From assembly GCF_002964765.1 (NCBI RefSeq), contig NZ_PQCF01000032.1, positions 682,001 through 746,000 on the forward strand: a DNA stretch of 64,000 bases, read 5' to 3'. The position numbers and the translations under genes are program-made. Below, in pieces: positions 8,641 through 18,500 of this stretch (position 1 is its first letter; every line of letters begins with the position of its first letter). This DNA is from Pseudoalteromonas sp. T1lg88 (lineage in GTDB: Bacteria; Pseudomonadota; Gammaproteobacteria; Enterobacterales; Alteromonadaceae). Under the pieces are notes generated by a model. The model was not told the DNA's origin and did no database searches. It worked only from the letters and a program-made list of their open reading frames with translations.

Positions 8641-9710
8641 TCTGTTACTGCCTTCTCAAAAGGGATACGAATATTGACGGTTAAACCAGTCGGCGTATTC
8701 CCTGATAATACAAATGAATAATTGTTCTCGTAAAGTGTCTTCAATCTATCCTTGGTATTGGCTATGCCAACGCCACCGGCGTGCAGCAGCTGCCCATCTT
8801 TAAGCTCTGTGCCCGGGCCGTTATCACTGACCTCAAGCAACAATTCCTTGGCAAACACCTGAGCCTTCACACTGATTACCCCGCCTTGGGTCATCTGCGC
8901 TATGGCATACTTCAACGAGTTTTCAATTAACGGCTGCAAAATAAGGCTCGGCACCAAGGCTTCTCTGGCCTCGTCACTGATATCCATCTGCACAGCCAAG
9001 CGGTCGTCGAAGCGTACCCGCTCAATATCTAAATACAGGCTTAGGGCATGTAATTCCTGCTCTAAGGCCACTTTTTTAATGGGGTCTGTGTTAAGCGTAT
9101 AGCGCAAAAAGTCACTTAATCGCGACACCATCTTGTTGGCATCCTTGTTTTCCTCCACCAAGATCAAGGTCGATATGGCGTTGAGAGTATTAAACAAAAA
9201 ATGCGGATTAAGCTGATAGCGCAGCATTTTCAATTGCGCTTCATGGGCCATGGTATTGGCCTTCAGTGCCTTTTGTCTTTCGCCCTGTAAGAGCTGGTAG
9301 TATTTGATCCCGAAATACAAACCACTCCAACATAAAATGATATAAACCGAATCCAGGCCTTGTTGAAAATAGTAAAACCACTCATCGGGGCGATAACCAT
9401 GGCGGTAAATTTCCCACAGGTTAAACTTTTGCACCACCGACCACAGGGTTCCTGTGATATAGGACACCCCGAACACCACCAGCACCAAGATCCAGGGTTT
9501 GGCATTCCACACCCGGCGGTACAAATAGCGCAGCGGCACCGTCATCAGGCACCCGGCATAGGCATTAAGCAAGATCACAAACACGTAAATATCACGCATT
9601 TCAAAGACCTTGGAACCTATGTAGTTAACCAGGGCATAGCCTATCCATCCGGCGATTTGCAGGACCCAGAAAAAACGCTGGCGATTATCGACTAATTGCT
9701 GCCAATTCAA
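8637..9710 (-). CDS. LytS/AlgZ-type sensor histidine kinase
   Basis: A 357-residue membrane kinase. The N-terminal third has about four hydrophobic segments (residues 12-140), followed by a short coil and a His_kinase domain with the phospho-acceptor box QLNPHFLFNTLNAIS. The HATPase motifs are LQPLIENSLKYAI (N box) and DNGPG, GGVGIANTKDRL. The absence of a PAS, GAF or 5TM-LYT sensor domain places it with AlgZ-like kinases, and the signal is unknown. The start appears to be TTG at 9710, with AGGAG ten bases upstream; no better start lies close by. It is transcribed first, with the LytTR regulator overlapping by 4 bases. Confidence 0.9.
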   Translation of the reverse strand: MNWQQLVDNRQRFFWVLQIAGWIGYALVNYIGSKVFEMRDIYVFVILLNAYAGCLMTVPLRYLYRRVWNAKPWILVLVVFGVSYITGTLWSVVQKFNLWEIYRHGYRPDEWFYYFQQGLDSVYIILCWSGLYFGIKYYQLLQGERQKALKANTMAHEAQLKMLRYQLNPHFLFNTLNAISTLILVEENKDANKMVSRLSDFLRYTLNTDPIKKVALEQELHALSLYLDIERVRFDDRLAVQMDISDEAREALVPSLILQPLIENSLKYAIAQMTQGGVISVKAQVFAKELLLEVSDNGPGTELKDGQLLHAGGVGIANTKDRLKTLYENNYSFVLSGNTPTGLTVNIRIPFEKAVTE

Positions 9711-9837
9711 AATTCACTTAACTCCTTGCCAACGCCATCAATATCCATGTGCGCTGCATACTTATCTAACATCATTATTAATAAAGCCGGCTCAAAAGGC
9801 ACTGTATTTGGTCTTATCTAACCCTTCCTTCAACGCA

Positions 9838-9866
9838 AAAACGCCGCACGGTGGGTGCGGCGTTTA
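9838..9866 (-). terminator. Terminator downstream of maeA
   Basis: GC-rich stem AACGCCGCAC/GTGCGGCGTT with a GGTGG loop. On the minus strand the hairpin is followed by a T run (TTTTTGCG). It lies 16 bases after the malic enzyme stop. Confidence 0.85.
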
Positions 9867-9881
9867 CTTATATGACGGTGA

Positions 9882-11600
9882 TTAAATACTCACACGCTTA
9901 TAGTTGCGATATTCGGGGTGCCAATAATTCTTATCTATGGCCTTAATAATGTCCTCGTCACTGACCTCCAGTGCCTCCCCCTGCTCAATCGCTACCTTGG
10001 CCACCGCAAAGGCAATACGCTTAGACAAGGCTTCAATTTGAGTCAATGGCGGCAGCAAGCTGCCCATACCTGAGTTGGCCAAGGGCGAACTCGACGCCAG
10101 GGTTTCACTGGCGGCCATCAGCATTTCATCGGTAATACGTTTGGCTTTAATGGCAATAACACCCAGACCAATGCCCGGGAAAATATAGCTGTTGTTACAC
10201 TGTGGAATGTTGTAGTCCTTGCCCTCATGGCTAATGGTCCCGAACGGGCTGCCGGTGGCAATGATGGCCTGGCCATTGGTCCAGTTCACTACATCTTGAG
10301 GATGGGCTTCAACCTGCTTTGACGGGTTCGACAGTGGGAAAATAATCGGCTGTGGATTATTTTCTGCCATGGTACGTACAACCTGCTCGGTAAAGAGCCC
10401 AGGTTGGCCCGATACGCCGATTAGTATGCCCGGCTCAGCACAGTGCATCACATCGAGCAAGGACGGATAATCGCCGCTGTATTGCCACTGCGCAAGGTTA
10501 TCCTGAGACTGCATCAGCGCCTGTTGGAAATCACGCAACCCTTCCATGCCTTCGGCCAACAGACCAAAACGGTCTACCATGAAGATTTGACTGCGTGCCT
10601 GGGCATCACTGATACCTTCAGACACCATTTGGCTGATAACCTGCTCGGCAATACCACAGCCTGCAGAGCCGGCGCCAACAAACACCACCTTTTGCTCACT
10701 CAGCTTAGTGCCTTTCACCCGGCAAGCGGCCAACAAGGTACCCACAGTCACTGCTGCTGTGCCCTGGATATCATCGTTAAAGCTACAGATCTCATCACGG
10801 TAGCGTTTCAACAGTGGCATGGCGTTAGGCTGAGCGAAATCTTCAAACTGCAGCATCACACTTGGCCAACGGCGCTTAACCGCTTTAATGAAGAGATCAA
10901 GAAACTCGTCGTATTCCTGCTGACCGATACGCTTATGACGCGCCCCCATATACATAGGGTCGTTCAATAATTTCTCATTATTGGTACCCACATCCAGCAT
11001 CACCGGCAAGGTATAAGCCGGGCTAATGCCACCACAGGCTGTGTACAGAGACAGTTTACCAATGGGAATCCCCATACCGCCGATGCCCTGATCGCCTAGG
11101 CCCAAAATACGCTCGCCGTCGGTGACCACAATCACCTTCACCTTGCCCTTGGTGGCATTGCGAAGAATGTCGTCGATATTATGTCTGTCTTCATAAGAGA
11201 TAAATAAGCCACGTGAACTGCGGTAAATATCGGAGAACTGCTCACAGGCATCGCCCACGGTTGGCGTATAGATAATGGGCATCATCTCGTCGATATGATC
11301 GCGTACCAAACGGTAATACAGGGTCTCGTTATTATCTTGAATGGCGCGCAAGTAGATATGCTTATTAAGATTATCGCTAAAGCTGGAGTATTGTTGATAA
11401 CAACGCTCCGCCTGCTCTTCGATGGTTTCAAAGCGTGGCGGCAATAAGCCGGCCAGGTTAAAACTCTCACGCTCACGCTGCGTAAAAGCACTGCCTTTAT
11501 TGAGCAAGGGTGTCTCTAACAGAGTGGGGCCGGAATATGGAATATAAAGATAATTTGGATCGCTGATTTGTGTGTGAGGTGCGGATGATTTATCAGTCAT
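9882..11600 (-). CDS. maeA: NAD-dependent malic enzyme
   Basis: Oxidative decarboxylation of L-malate to pyruvate, linking the TCA cycle to the pyruvate node. The 572-residue protein matches the large bacterial/eukaryotic-type malic enzyme (E. coli MaeA/SfcA, 565 residues). It carries [42 protein letters not shown], the metal-binding FEDF and the nucleotide-binding [14 protein letters not shown]. The C-terminus [11 protein letters not shown] is typical of the family. The start has the conserved N-terminal spacing before [18 protein letters not shown]. The gene stands alone between ggt upstream and its own terminator downstream. Confidence 0.95.
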   Translation of the reverse strand: MTDKSSAPHTQISDPNYLYIPYSGPTLLETPLLNKGSAFTQRERESFNLAGLLPPRFETIEEQAERCYQQYSSFSDNLNKHIYLRAIQDNNETLYYRLVRDHIDEMMPIIYTPTVGDACEQFSDIYRSSRGLFISYEDRHNIDDILRNATKGKVKVIVVTDGERILGLGDQGIGGMGIPIGKLSLYTACGGISPAYTLPVMLDVGTNNEKLLNDPMYMGARHKRIGQQEYDEFLDLFIKAVKRRWPSVMLQFEDFAQPNAMPLLKRYRDEICSFNDDIQGTAAVTVGTLLAACRVKGTKLSEQKVVFVGAGSAGCGIAEQVISQMVSEGISDAQARSQIFMVDRFGLLAEGMEGLRDFQQALMQSQDNLAQWQYSGDYPSLLDVMHCAEPGILIGVSGQPGLFTEQVVRTMAENNPQPIIFPLSNPSKQVEAHPQDVVNWTNGQAIIATGSPFGTISHEGKDYNIPQCNNSYIFPGIGLGVIAIKAKRITDEMLMAASETLASSSPLANSGMGSLLPPLTQIEALSKRIAFAVAKVAIEQGEALEVSDEDIIKAIDKNYWHPEYRNYKRVSI

Positions 11601-11701
11601 GATGCCTACTTAGCGCAGAATACAATTGCCTGATATTATTGCCCCTTGAGGGTAAATTGCAAACCGAAATCGGCTAGATTACGTATTCATCCCCAGTTTT
11701 T

Positions 11702-11730
11702 GGGCTTGTTAGCAATTAACCAACAAGCCC
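11702..11730. repeat. Inverted repeat between ggt and maeA
   Basis: A perfect 9-bp inverted repeat (GGGCTTGTT/AACAAGCCC, 11-base loop) sits just after the minus-strand ggt stop. It lacks a T run in that direction, so it is a weak terminator at best, or an mRNA 3' end stabiliser. Confidence 0.5.
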
Positions 11731-11755
11731 CTGAATTTATATTAACATTGGTGCC

Positions 11756-13519
11756 CTATTGGCCCAGTGCTATGCCCTCACGCCTGGGATCGGCGCTGCC
11801 ATAAAGTTTGCCATCAATGACCTCCACAGCATGCAGACCTGAGTTCAGATCGCCAATGCGTACCTCATGACCACGCAACTCAAATTGCGCTTTCAGCTTG
11901 GCTAATTCGGTCCCCTGCTCCAAGGTGGTTACATCGTTGCGATTGGTCAGACGCGGCATATTGATGGCCTGCTGCGCTGTAAGCCCCCAATCAAGCACAC
12001 CGATTATGCTGTGCGCCACATAATTGATAATGCGACTGCCGCCGGGTGAGCCTATCACTAGGCGCAGTGAGCCATCTTCATTAAACACCATAACAGGTGC
12101 CATGGAGCTGCGCGGGCGCTTATTGCCCTCAACGCGGTTTTGCACATATTTACCGTCGCGCTTAGGCGAGAGCGCAAAATCTGTGAGTTGGTTATTCAAC
12201 AAATAGCCATTCACCATGACAGACGAGCCAAACGCCATTTCGATAGAGGTGGTCATGGACACCGCATTGCCCTTTGCATCGACGATGGAAATATGGCTGG
12301 TATTAGGCAGCTCAAAGGCATCGTCCTCGGCATAACTTACACCCAAAACCGGGTTGCCGTGACGCTGCTTATAATCTTGTTCACCTATTAAAGCCGCACG
12401 CTTATCCAAATAAGCGCTGTCCATCAAGGCTTGAGTGGGAACCGCCTGGAAATCCGGGTCGGCCATATAAACGTTACGGTCGGCAAAGGCCAATCTCGAA
12501 GCCTGGGTAAAGTAATGCAACGCTTCTGGGTCATTAACCGGATATTGACTTAGCTTTTTGTGCTCCAGCAATTTCAGAATTTGCAGGACCGCCATACCGC
12601 CACTGCTTGGTGGCGCCATAGAGCATACACGGTAGCTATGGTAGCCAACGCAGATAGGAGCACGCTCTTTGGCTTGATAGCCTTGAATATCCGCTTCGGT
12701 TAAAAGACCTGGAGCAATCTCGCTGTGCTGCACTGCATTGGCGATGGCCGTGGCGTTGTCACCCTGATAAAAGGCGGTAACGCCCTGCTCAGCCATCTGC
12801 TGATATAGGGCTGCAAGCTCAGGGTTTTTGCGTATCGTGCCCACGGCTAAAGGCTCGCCGCCGGGAAAGAAATAGTCGCTGGACACCGGCAGCTTTTCAA
12901 CACCTGGGTTGATGCGACGGGCCAGCAGGTTATGCAGCCGCGGCGATACCTCAAATCCTTGCTCGGCTAAGGCAATGGCGTCGCTAAAGAGTTCTTCCCA
13001 TGCCAAATTGCCGTACTGGGTGTGGGCATCGGCCAAGGCTTTCATCACCCCGGGCACACCCACGGAGCGACCACCGACGACCGCATCTATCCAGCGCACC
13101 GCCTTGCCTTCACTATCGAGAAATAGCTCGGGTATGGCCGCTTTTGGCGCGGTTTCACGGCCATCAAAGGTAGTTAACTGACGCCCCTGCGCATCATAAT
13201 GCATAATAAAGGCGCCGCCTCCTATACCCGATGATTGCGGCTCAACCAGGGTTAAAACCAGTTGTACGGCGATGGCAGCATCTATGGCGCTACCGCCTTT
13301 GGCCAATACCGCCTCGCCGGCCTTTACCGCATAAGGGTTCGCGGCGGCAACCATGTATTTGTCGCCGACAACCTGATGTTTGGCGACAATACTGGTGGTG
13401 GCTTCGGGCTCTCTGTCGGCGAGCACCTGTTTGTTGGCACTGGGTTCTTCGGTAGTAACGCAGCCGGTAGTAAGAAAAAGAGTGGCTGCAAGAGTAAGCA
13501 GGGATTTAGAAAAAGTCAT
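11756..13519 (-). CDS. ggt: Gamma-glutamyltransferase, lipoprotein/periplasmic
   Basis: Cleaves gamma-glutamyl bonds of glutathione and related peptides in the periplasm. It is made as a precursor that self-cleaves into two subunits. The 587-residue protein starts with a lipoprotein-type signal (LAATLFLTTGC) and has the large-subunit signature PQSSGIGGGAFIMHYD. The autoprocessing nucleophile threonine is in LPNTSHISIVDAKGNAVSMTT, and the glycine-rich oxyanion segment is GSPGGSRIINYV. In the usual TTH motif the second Thr is Ser (TSH). An MITE-like element lies in its upstream region. Confidence 0.94.
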   Translation of the reverse strand: MTFSKSLLTLAATLFLTTGCVTTEEPSANKQVLADREPEATTSIVAKHQVVGDKYMVAAANPYAVKAGEAVLAKGGSAIDAAIAVQLVLTLVEPQSSGIGGGAFIMHYDAQGRQLTTFDGRETAPKAAIPELFLDSEGKAVRWIDAVVGGRSVGVPGVMKALADAHTQYGNLAWEELFSDAIALAEQGFEVSPRLHNLLARRINPGVEKLPVSSDYFFPGGEPLAVGTIRKNPELAALYQQMAEQGVTAFYQGDNATAIANAVQHSEIAPGLLTEADIQGYQAKERAPICVGYHSYRVCSMAPPSSGGMAVLQILKLLEHKKLSQYPVNDPEALHYFTQASRLAFADRNVYMADPDFQAVPTQALMDSAYLDKRAALIGEQDYKQRHGNPVLGVSYAEDDAFELPNTSHISIVDAKGNAVSMTTSIEMAFGSSVMVNGYLLNNQLTDFALSPKRDGKYVQNRVEGNKRPRSSMAPVMVFNEDGSLRLVIGSPGGSRIINYVAHSIIGVLDWGLTAQQAINMPRLTNRNDVTTLEQGTELAKLKAQFELRGHEVRIGDLNSGLHAVEVIDGKLYGSADPRREGIALGQ

Positions 13520-13569
13520 AATAGCGCTAGAGTCTGTTTATCTTGTTTGAGATTGGCATCTTAAGGGAA

Positions 13570-13726
13570 ATACCAATTCACTTAAATAGCTAATCATTCT
13601 AGCGGGCTAAATATCATGCTCACTGTGTTGGGATTTTTCTATGTAGAATATAAGAAAAAATTCCGCCTTGTGAGCATATCATTTATCCAGCGCTATATCT
13701 GATCACATACTTAACAGAATTGGTAT
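13570..13726. repeat. MITE-like palindromic element, copy 1
   Basis: A 157-bp element bounded by perfect 10-bp terminal inverted repeats ATACCAATTC and GAATTGGTAT. Its interior is a long imperfect palindrome centred near GATTTTTCTATGTAGAATATAAGAAAAAATTCC. A second, closely similar copy is at 39058-39219. It has no coding potential. It lies between the divergent ggt and rhombosortase genes, so it sits in their promoter region. Copies end in TA, which would fit a TA-target element, but no longer target duplication is visible. Confidence 0.8.
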
Positions 13727-13765
13727 AAACGGGCACAATACGCAAAAATAATAGATAATCGCCCT

Positions 13766-14347
13766 ATGTTTAAATCCTTGTTTAAAAAGTCGACCTTATT
13801 TGCTCCTTTAGCCCTGATCATTCTCTGCATACTGATCATGGTTTTCAATTTGAATCCCGTGCTGCAGTTTGACCGCGGCGCCATCAATGACGGGCAAGTC
13901 TATCGTCTGCTTAGCGGTAACTTCAGCCACAGTAATGGCGCCCATTTATTAATGAATATGGCCGGCGTTGGCGCCCTTTGGCTTCTTCATCATCATTTTT
14001 TTACGGTACGTGGCTATTGGCTGGCGGTACTGAGTATTTCAATCGTCTGCACCGGGCTTATTTATCTGTTCGCCGATAATATAGATATTTACGTTGGCCT
14101 AAGCGGCACCTTGCATGGCCTATTGGTCTATGGCGCCCTTCGGGATATTTGCAGCGGCGAGAAAACCGGTTACCTGCTGTTATTAGGCGTGTTGATCAAG
14201 GTGGCCTATGAGCAACTTATCGGCGCCAGCGCCGACTTAGAAACCCTTATCGCCTCGCGGGTGGCCATTGAAGCCCATTTATTTGGCGTTATAGGCGGTG
14301 TGGCGCTGGGGGCACTGCACTGGTTAAGGCATCGCGCTCGCCAGTAA
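13766..14347 (+). CDS. rrtA: Rhombosortase (rhomboid-family intramembrane protease)
   Basis: A 193-residue polytopic membrane serine protease of the rhomboid clan. It has about six hydrophobic segments, the HLLMNMAGVGALW motif, the active-site serine in YVGLSGTLHGLL, and the catalytic histidine in EAHLFGVIGG. This short single-domain layout and the GLSGTLHG motif match rhombosortase rather than GlpG. Known family role: cleavage of GlyGly-CTERM tails on proteins exported by type II secretion. No protein in this window carries such a tail, so its substrates must be encoded elsewhere. Transcribed alone and closed by a strong terminator. Confidence 0.85.
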   Translation: MFKSLFKKSTLFAPLALIILCILIMVFNLNPVLQFDRGAINDGQVYRLLSGNFSHSNGAHLLMNMAGVGALWLLHHHFFTVRGYWLAVLSISIVCTGLIYLFADNIDIYVGLSGTLHGLLVYGALRDICSGEKTGYLLLLGVLIKVAYEQLIGASADLETLIASRVAIEAHLFGVIGGVALGALHWLRHRARQ

Positions 14348-14374
14348 ATTAGCTTACCTAGAGAAGAAAATAAA

Positions 14375-14405
14375 AAGCCCGGGGGGGGGAAACCCGGGCT
14401 TTTTT
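14375..14405. terminator. Bidirectional terminator with a nine-G run
   Basis: AAAAAGCCCGGG and CCCGGGCTTTTTT form the stem, separated by a loop that extends the left GGG into a run of nine G residues. Flanking A and T tracts let it serve both the rhombosortase gene and the convergent S9 peptidase gene. Confidence 0.85.
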
Positions 14406-14425
14406 ATGCGCTTAACGATAAAGCA

Positions 14426-16912
14426 TCATAGATTTTCTTTAAACAGCTTGTGAATACGACGGTATTCATCGAGCCAGCTTGAAGGCTGGATAAAACCATG
14501 CGGCTCCACTGGGAAGATGGCGGTCTCGAAGTTCTCTTTTTCCAGCTCAATAAAGCGCTGAACCAAGCGTACTACGTCCTGGAAGAACACATTGTCATCA
14601 ACCATGGGGGCGTTGATCAGCAGTGGCTTTTGTAAACCCTCGGCGAAGTAAATCGGCGAGCTGCGTTCATAAGCGATGGGATCAACATCCGGACGGTTTA
14701 GAATGTTCGAGGTGTACGGCGCATTGTAATGAGCCCAGTCGCTGACCGGACGCAAGGCGGCACCGGCTTGGAATACTTCCGGCGCGGTGAACAGAGCCAT
14801 AAAGGTCATAAAGCCGCCGTAAGAGCCGCCATAAGTGCCTACCGCACCGGTATCAACATTGGCATGCTCGGCCATCCAGTTAACACCATCGATCAGATCT
14901 TGGGTTTCCGGTGTGCCCATTTGGCGATAAATAGCGGTACGCCAATCACGGCCATAGCCTTTTGATGCCCGGTAATCCATATCCATCACCACATAGCCCT
15001 CATCGGCCAGTAAGGAGTGGAACATAAATTCACGGAAATAACCGGACCAACCGAAGTGTGAGTTTTGCAGGTAGCCGGCACCATGGTTAAAGATCACCGC
15101 TTTACGGGTCTTACCACTTTCCCCTTCCACGTAGTCGCTTGGGTAATAAACCTTGGCATACACAGGCTGCTCACCATGACTTGAAGGCACAGCAACAATT
15201 TTCGGCGCTGTCAGTTTAGTGGCTTTAAATTGCTCGGATACGGTGTGAGTCAGTTGTGTCACTTCAGACTTAGGCGCCGCGTCCATCACAAATAGCTCAG
15301 GTGGATTCATAATGGTCGAATGCGTCAGCAACAGTTTGCTCTGATCAGGGCTGAGCACATAATCCGTCATACCGTTAAGGTCGGTCAGTGCTTCAAAATC
15401 ACCACCGGCCAACGGCAAACGGTAGATTTCATAGATACCTGGGTGCTTTATATTGCCCTTAAAGTAAAGATAAGCATCATCATTGCTTAGAGTCAGATCG
15501 GAAACCTCAAACGCACCACGAGTACGCTGCGTCGCCTTACCATCTAACGCCTTGGTATAGATATGGCTATAACCGGACTGCTCAGATAGGTAATACAAGG
15601 TATCGCTGTTATTTAACCAACCGAAGTCGTTAAAGGTGTAGTTTACCCAAGCATCATCGTGCAATCTGTGTTGGTTAACCAGCTTTTTGCCATTGAAATC
15701 AACGGTGGCAATCCAGCGGTCTTTGTTATCCCAGGCTTCCAGCATAACAGCGACTTGCGTACCGGCGTTATTCCAGACAATAGCGCTTTGATCCCAGCCC
15801 CAGTCCATCATTAGATTGATTTCACGACGTTTCTTTTCAGATTGGTACTTTTTACCTTCGCGGGCATAGTTTTGTGCTTTCACTTCCGCCAGTACGTCTT
15901 CATCCCAACCGGGCAAGGTATTGTAGGTCAGGGTCGACTTCTGCTTGCTATCCAGGTCGATATACACCAGCTCGGTTTCCTGCGGCTTATCATCGGCCAC
16001 ACGGCGACGAGCAGGAACCGCATCAATACCGGCATCATCCGTAATGTAATTAGGCATGATATCGCCTTCACCACGCCAGCTGCGGGTGTCGGTCAGGGCC
16101 ACAATCAGCTTAGTGCCATCCGGTGATAACTGGGCATCAACTAGACGCTTGTTCTCACCCAGGTAAATGCTGGCATCCACCAAAGCATCGTTGGCATCAA
16201 GCAAGGCCTGTTGGCGCGCGACGGCATCTTTTTTGTTTTTTAACTGCAAGGCGACATAGTCGATTAGCTTATGCTGCTCTTTGGCTATGTAGCTGCTTGG
16301 CTCACTCACCTTCACCGGCGTGTCTTCAAGCTTTAGGTTGACCAGCTCGCTGTGCTGACCCGTGCTTAAATCCACCTGCATAAACAGGTTACCGACTCGG
16401 TAGACCAAGGAGTTGTCATTTAAAAACTGCGGCTTAGATTCAAATGCCGACGTTTTAGTAATTTGGATCAGGGTGTTGTTAAGAAGATCCTTAACAAAGA
16501 TATCACCTTCAAACTGATAGGCCTGCAAACGCAGGTCTTTGCTCATAACCGCGGCGTCATCGCCCAAGGTATGAAGCTCGTTCAGAGGTACCACGGCAGC
16601 GCTGTTGCCAAGCGCTTGAACATAATGATCTCTTAGTTCATTGCCCTGCTGCTTCTGTTGATAAATCACCGCGCCAGAGTCGGCGCGCCAAAACGCACCT
16701 TCCGGCTGGTTACCCAACCAGTCTGGATGCGCCATGGCCTGCTCTAGGGTGATGGCAATAGAGCCTGGCTTAGCTGGAGTCGATACTTGTTGTTTTTCAA
16801 TGGTGCTGGGCTCGGCATTAACCGCTGCCACGCTTTGCGGTGCCGTGCTTTGACAGCCCGCAAGGATAAAGCTAGAAGCTATGGTGGCCGCTAGCACTGT
16901 TTTATGAAACAT
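14426..16912 (-). CDS. Secreted S9 (prolyl oligopeptidase/DPP-IV-like) peptidase, lipoprotein
   Basis: An 828-residue exported peptidase. The N-terminus is a lipoprotein signal (ATIASSFILAGC). A long beta-propeller-like middle region (about 60-570) precedes an alpha/beta hydrolase domain (about 590-828). The nucleophile serine is in GTYGGSYGGFM, the acid in PMVDDNVF and the histidine in EPHGF, all in family order. S9B/S9C members remove dipeptides or hydrolyse short peptides from imported protein digests. This fits the neighbouring gamma-glutamyltransferase and the subtilisin and peptide transporter further along. Exact specificity is not readable. Confidence 0.9.
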   Translation of the reverse strand: MFHKTVLAATIASSFILAGCQSTAPQSVAAVNAEPSTIEKQQVSTPAKPGSIAITLEQAMAHPDWLGNQPEGAFWRADSGAVIYQQKQQGNELRDHYVQALGNSAAVVPLNELHTLGDDAAVMSKDLRLQAYQFEGDIFVKDLLNNTLIQITKTSAFESKPQFLNDNSLVYRVGNLFMQVDLSTGQHSELVNLKLEDTPVKVSEPSSYIAKEQHKLIDYVALQLKNKKDAVARQQALLDANDALVDASIYLGENKRLVDAQLSPDGTKLIVALTDTRSWRGEGDIMPNYITDDAGIDAVPARRRVADDKPQETELVYIDLDSKQKSTLTYNTLPGWDEDVLAEVKAQNYAREGKKYQSEKKRREINLMMDWGWDQSAIVWNNAGTQVAVMLEAWDNKDRWIATVDFNGKKLVNQHRLHDDAWVNYTFNDFGWLNNSDTLYYLSEQSGYSHIYTKALDGKATQRTRGAFEVSDLTLSNDDAYLYFKGNIKHPGIYEIYRLPLAGGDFEALTDLNGMTDYVLSPDQSKLLLTHSTIMNPPELFVMDAAPKSEVTQLTHTVSEQFKATKLTAPKIVAVPSSHGEQPVYAKVYYPSDYVEGESGKTRKAVIFNHGAGYLQNSHFGWSGYFREFMFHSLLADEGYVVMDMDYRASKGYGRDWRTAIYRQMGTPETQDLIDGVNWMAEHANVDTGAVGTYGGSYGGFMTFMALFTAPEVFQAGAALRPVSDWAHYNAPYTSNILNRPDVDPIAYERSSPIYFAEGLQKPLLINAPMVDDNVFFQDVVRLVQRFIELEKENFETAIFPVEPHGFIQPSSWLDEYRRIHKLFKENL

Positions 16913-17017
16913 AATTATTAGTATTGAAATTGCAGGTGCAAAGATTTAAGCAAAATCTCAGCAATAAAAACAGATGTTTTAGATTAAATAGGCGCTTAAC
17001 GGGGTGAATAACAACGC

Positions 17018-17045
17018 AAAAAAAGGTCAGCAAGTCTTGCTGACC
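17018..17045 (-). terminator. Terminator downstream of the EEP-family gene
   Basis: Perfect 9-bp stem GGTCAGCAA/TTGCTGACC with a GTC loop, followed on the minus strand by seven U residues. It lies about 75 bases past the stop of the minus-strand endonuclease/phosphatase gene. Confidence 0.85.
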
Positions 17046-17121
17046 AAAACTCTGCGCTAGCAATAAAACAAGCTATGAACCTGTTCCCTATAAATATAGA
17101 CCATAATTTAAACAAATACGT

Positions 17122-18348
17122 TTATTCATTTGCGATTATCTGCACATCCATCCAAACCAGACGATGATCCGAAGATAGCTTTCTATCGCGCACTAACTCA
17201 TAACCTGCTTCACCTTCTGCCGGCCAATACACACCCGAGTCCACTGGCTGCAAACCGAATTTGGACGGCAAAACATAATCGACACGGGCCTGCCAGCTGG
17301 CGGTATAGAATTTTGCAAAAGGCTCGGTCGAGGATTCGGCGCCTCCCTTGCTAACAGGTATTAGGCTGCTATCCACCTTGGGATGTTTTAATAGCTGATC
17401 GATGGCCTCAGGCCTTGCCTTGGGGCCTTGGGGCGCGGCGTTTAAGTCACCAAGAATCACAAATCGTCCGTCGCCGCTGAGGCCGCCCACTTGCGCCTTA
17501 TCATCCACAAGGTAACCTGGGGCTGGCGTGGCGATATAGTCCGCGACTAACTTGAGCTCAGCAAAATTACGCAGGCCGTTTCTGTCTTCCGGGCCGTCAA
17601 AAACAGGCGGCGTGGGATGCGAGGCAAGAATATGCAGGCGTTCACCGGCAACCTCTAAGGGAATATCCCAAAATGATTTTGAGCTTAAACGCGCCGCCTG
17701 CCAGGTTTGTTGATCATAAAAAGGCTGGCCATTAAGCAGGGGCATAGAAGCGCCGCTTTGCGTATACCAAGGCAAATGCTGGAAGGTACGCACCGCATCA
17801 GTATCTATGGGAAAACGGCTCAGCAACAGCATGCCGTATTGACCGGGATAAAAACCAAAACCATAGGCATCACCCGCTATGCCAGACTTTTTGCCATTTC
17901 CATCAAAGTCATACTCACTGGCAACACCTGTATTGACCGGCGCCGCATAGCTGTATTGATAGCTAATGGCTTGGTAGTCGCCATGGGCCTGAGCAAGAAA
18001 ATTTTGCTGAAACAGCGCTACGTTTTGTTGCCAATCACCAGTGAAATCAAATTCATTAAGTAAAATAACATCCGGGCGTACAGCCTGGATAATGGTGGCG
18101 ACATTATGAATTTGCGGGTGGCGGCCCTTGGCCAGTAACTGAGGCAGTGGCGACTCGGTTAAGGAGGTAAAACGTTCGTTGTAATTAGAGCCGTCCATAC
18201 TGACGTTAAAGGTGGCAATACGTATGCTGGGCGCAGATTGCGCGGCATCAGAGTTAAGCCTGGGGGTGGCGCTGGCGCAAGCGCTTGAAGCGCTTACCCC
18301 GAGCATAAATACGCCCAGAAGAGAAAAAGCCCGAGATTGTGCTTTCAT
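17122..18348 (-). CDS. Secreted endonuclease/exonuclease/phosphatase-family protein
   Basis: A 408-residue exported hydrolase of the DNase I/inositol phosphatase fold. The signal peptide covers about residues 1-25 (LLGVFMLGVSASSACA). The catalytic motifs occur in family order: IRIATFNVS, LLNEFDF (metal-binding Glu), ILASHPT, VILGDLNAAP (Asp/Asn) and SSDHRLVWMDV (Asp/His). The start at 18348 places the signal peptide at the N-terminus and follows GGAA; an in-frame extension to 18414 exists. Whether it acts on nucleic acid, phytate-like or lipid substrates is unknown. Export and loneliness suggest scavenging of phosphate or nucleic acids. Confidence 0.88.
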   Translation of the reverse strand: MKAQSRAFSLLGVFMLGVSASSACASATPRLNSDAAQSAPSIRIATFNVSMDGSNYNERFTSLTESPLPQLLAKGRHPQIHNVATIIQAVRPDVILLNEFDFTGDWQQNVALFQQNFLAQAHGDYQAISYQYSYAAPVNTGVASEYDFDGNGKKSGIAGDAYGFGFYPGQYGMLLLSRFPIDTDAVRTFQHLPWYTQSGASMPLLNGQPFYDQQTWQAARLSSKSFWDIPLEVAGERLHILASHPTPPVFDGPEDRNGLRNFAELKLVADYIATPAPGYLVDDKAQVGGLSGDGRFVILGDLNAAPQGPKARPEAIDQLLKHPKVDSSLIPVSKGGAESSTEPFAKFYTASWQARVDYVLPSKFGLQPVDSGVYWPAEGEAGYELVRDRKLSSDHRLVWMDVQIIANE

Positions 18349-18455
18349 ACTAGATTCCATTAAGCTGACGAAAAATGCTAGTACCAATTCAGGGAAATAG
18401 GTACTAGGTCGCAATGGTAGCAGCTAAACTTTTGACTTTGTAATGAAAAGAGATG

Positions 18456-18481
18456 AAAAAACCGAGCTTAGCTCGGTTTTT
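18456..18481 (-). terminator. Terminator downstream of purK
   Basis: Stem AACCGAGCT/AGCTCGGTT flanked by A and T tracts, between the EEP gene promoter region and the minus-strand purK stop. Confidence 0.75.
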
Positions 18482-18500
18482 AAGAAGTGCCTGATTTGGC

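Noticed and set aside
18379-18411. Further copy of the ATACCAATTC element upstream of the EEP gene
   Set aside because: Only a short TAGTACC/GGTACTA inverted pair with one CCAATTC is present; the rest of the element is missing, so it may be chance or a relic. A single ACCAATTT near 20158 is likewise too short.
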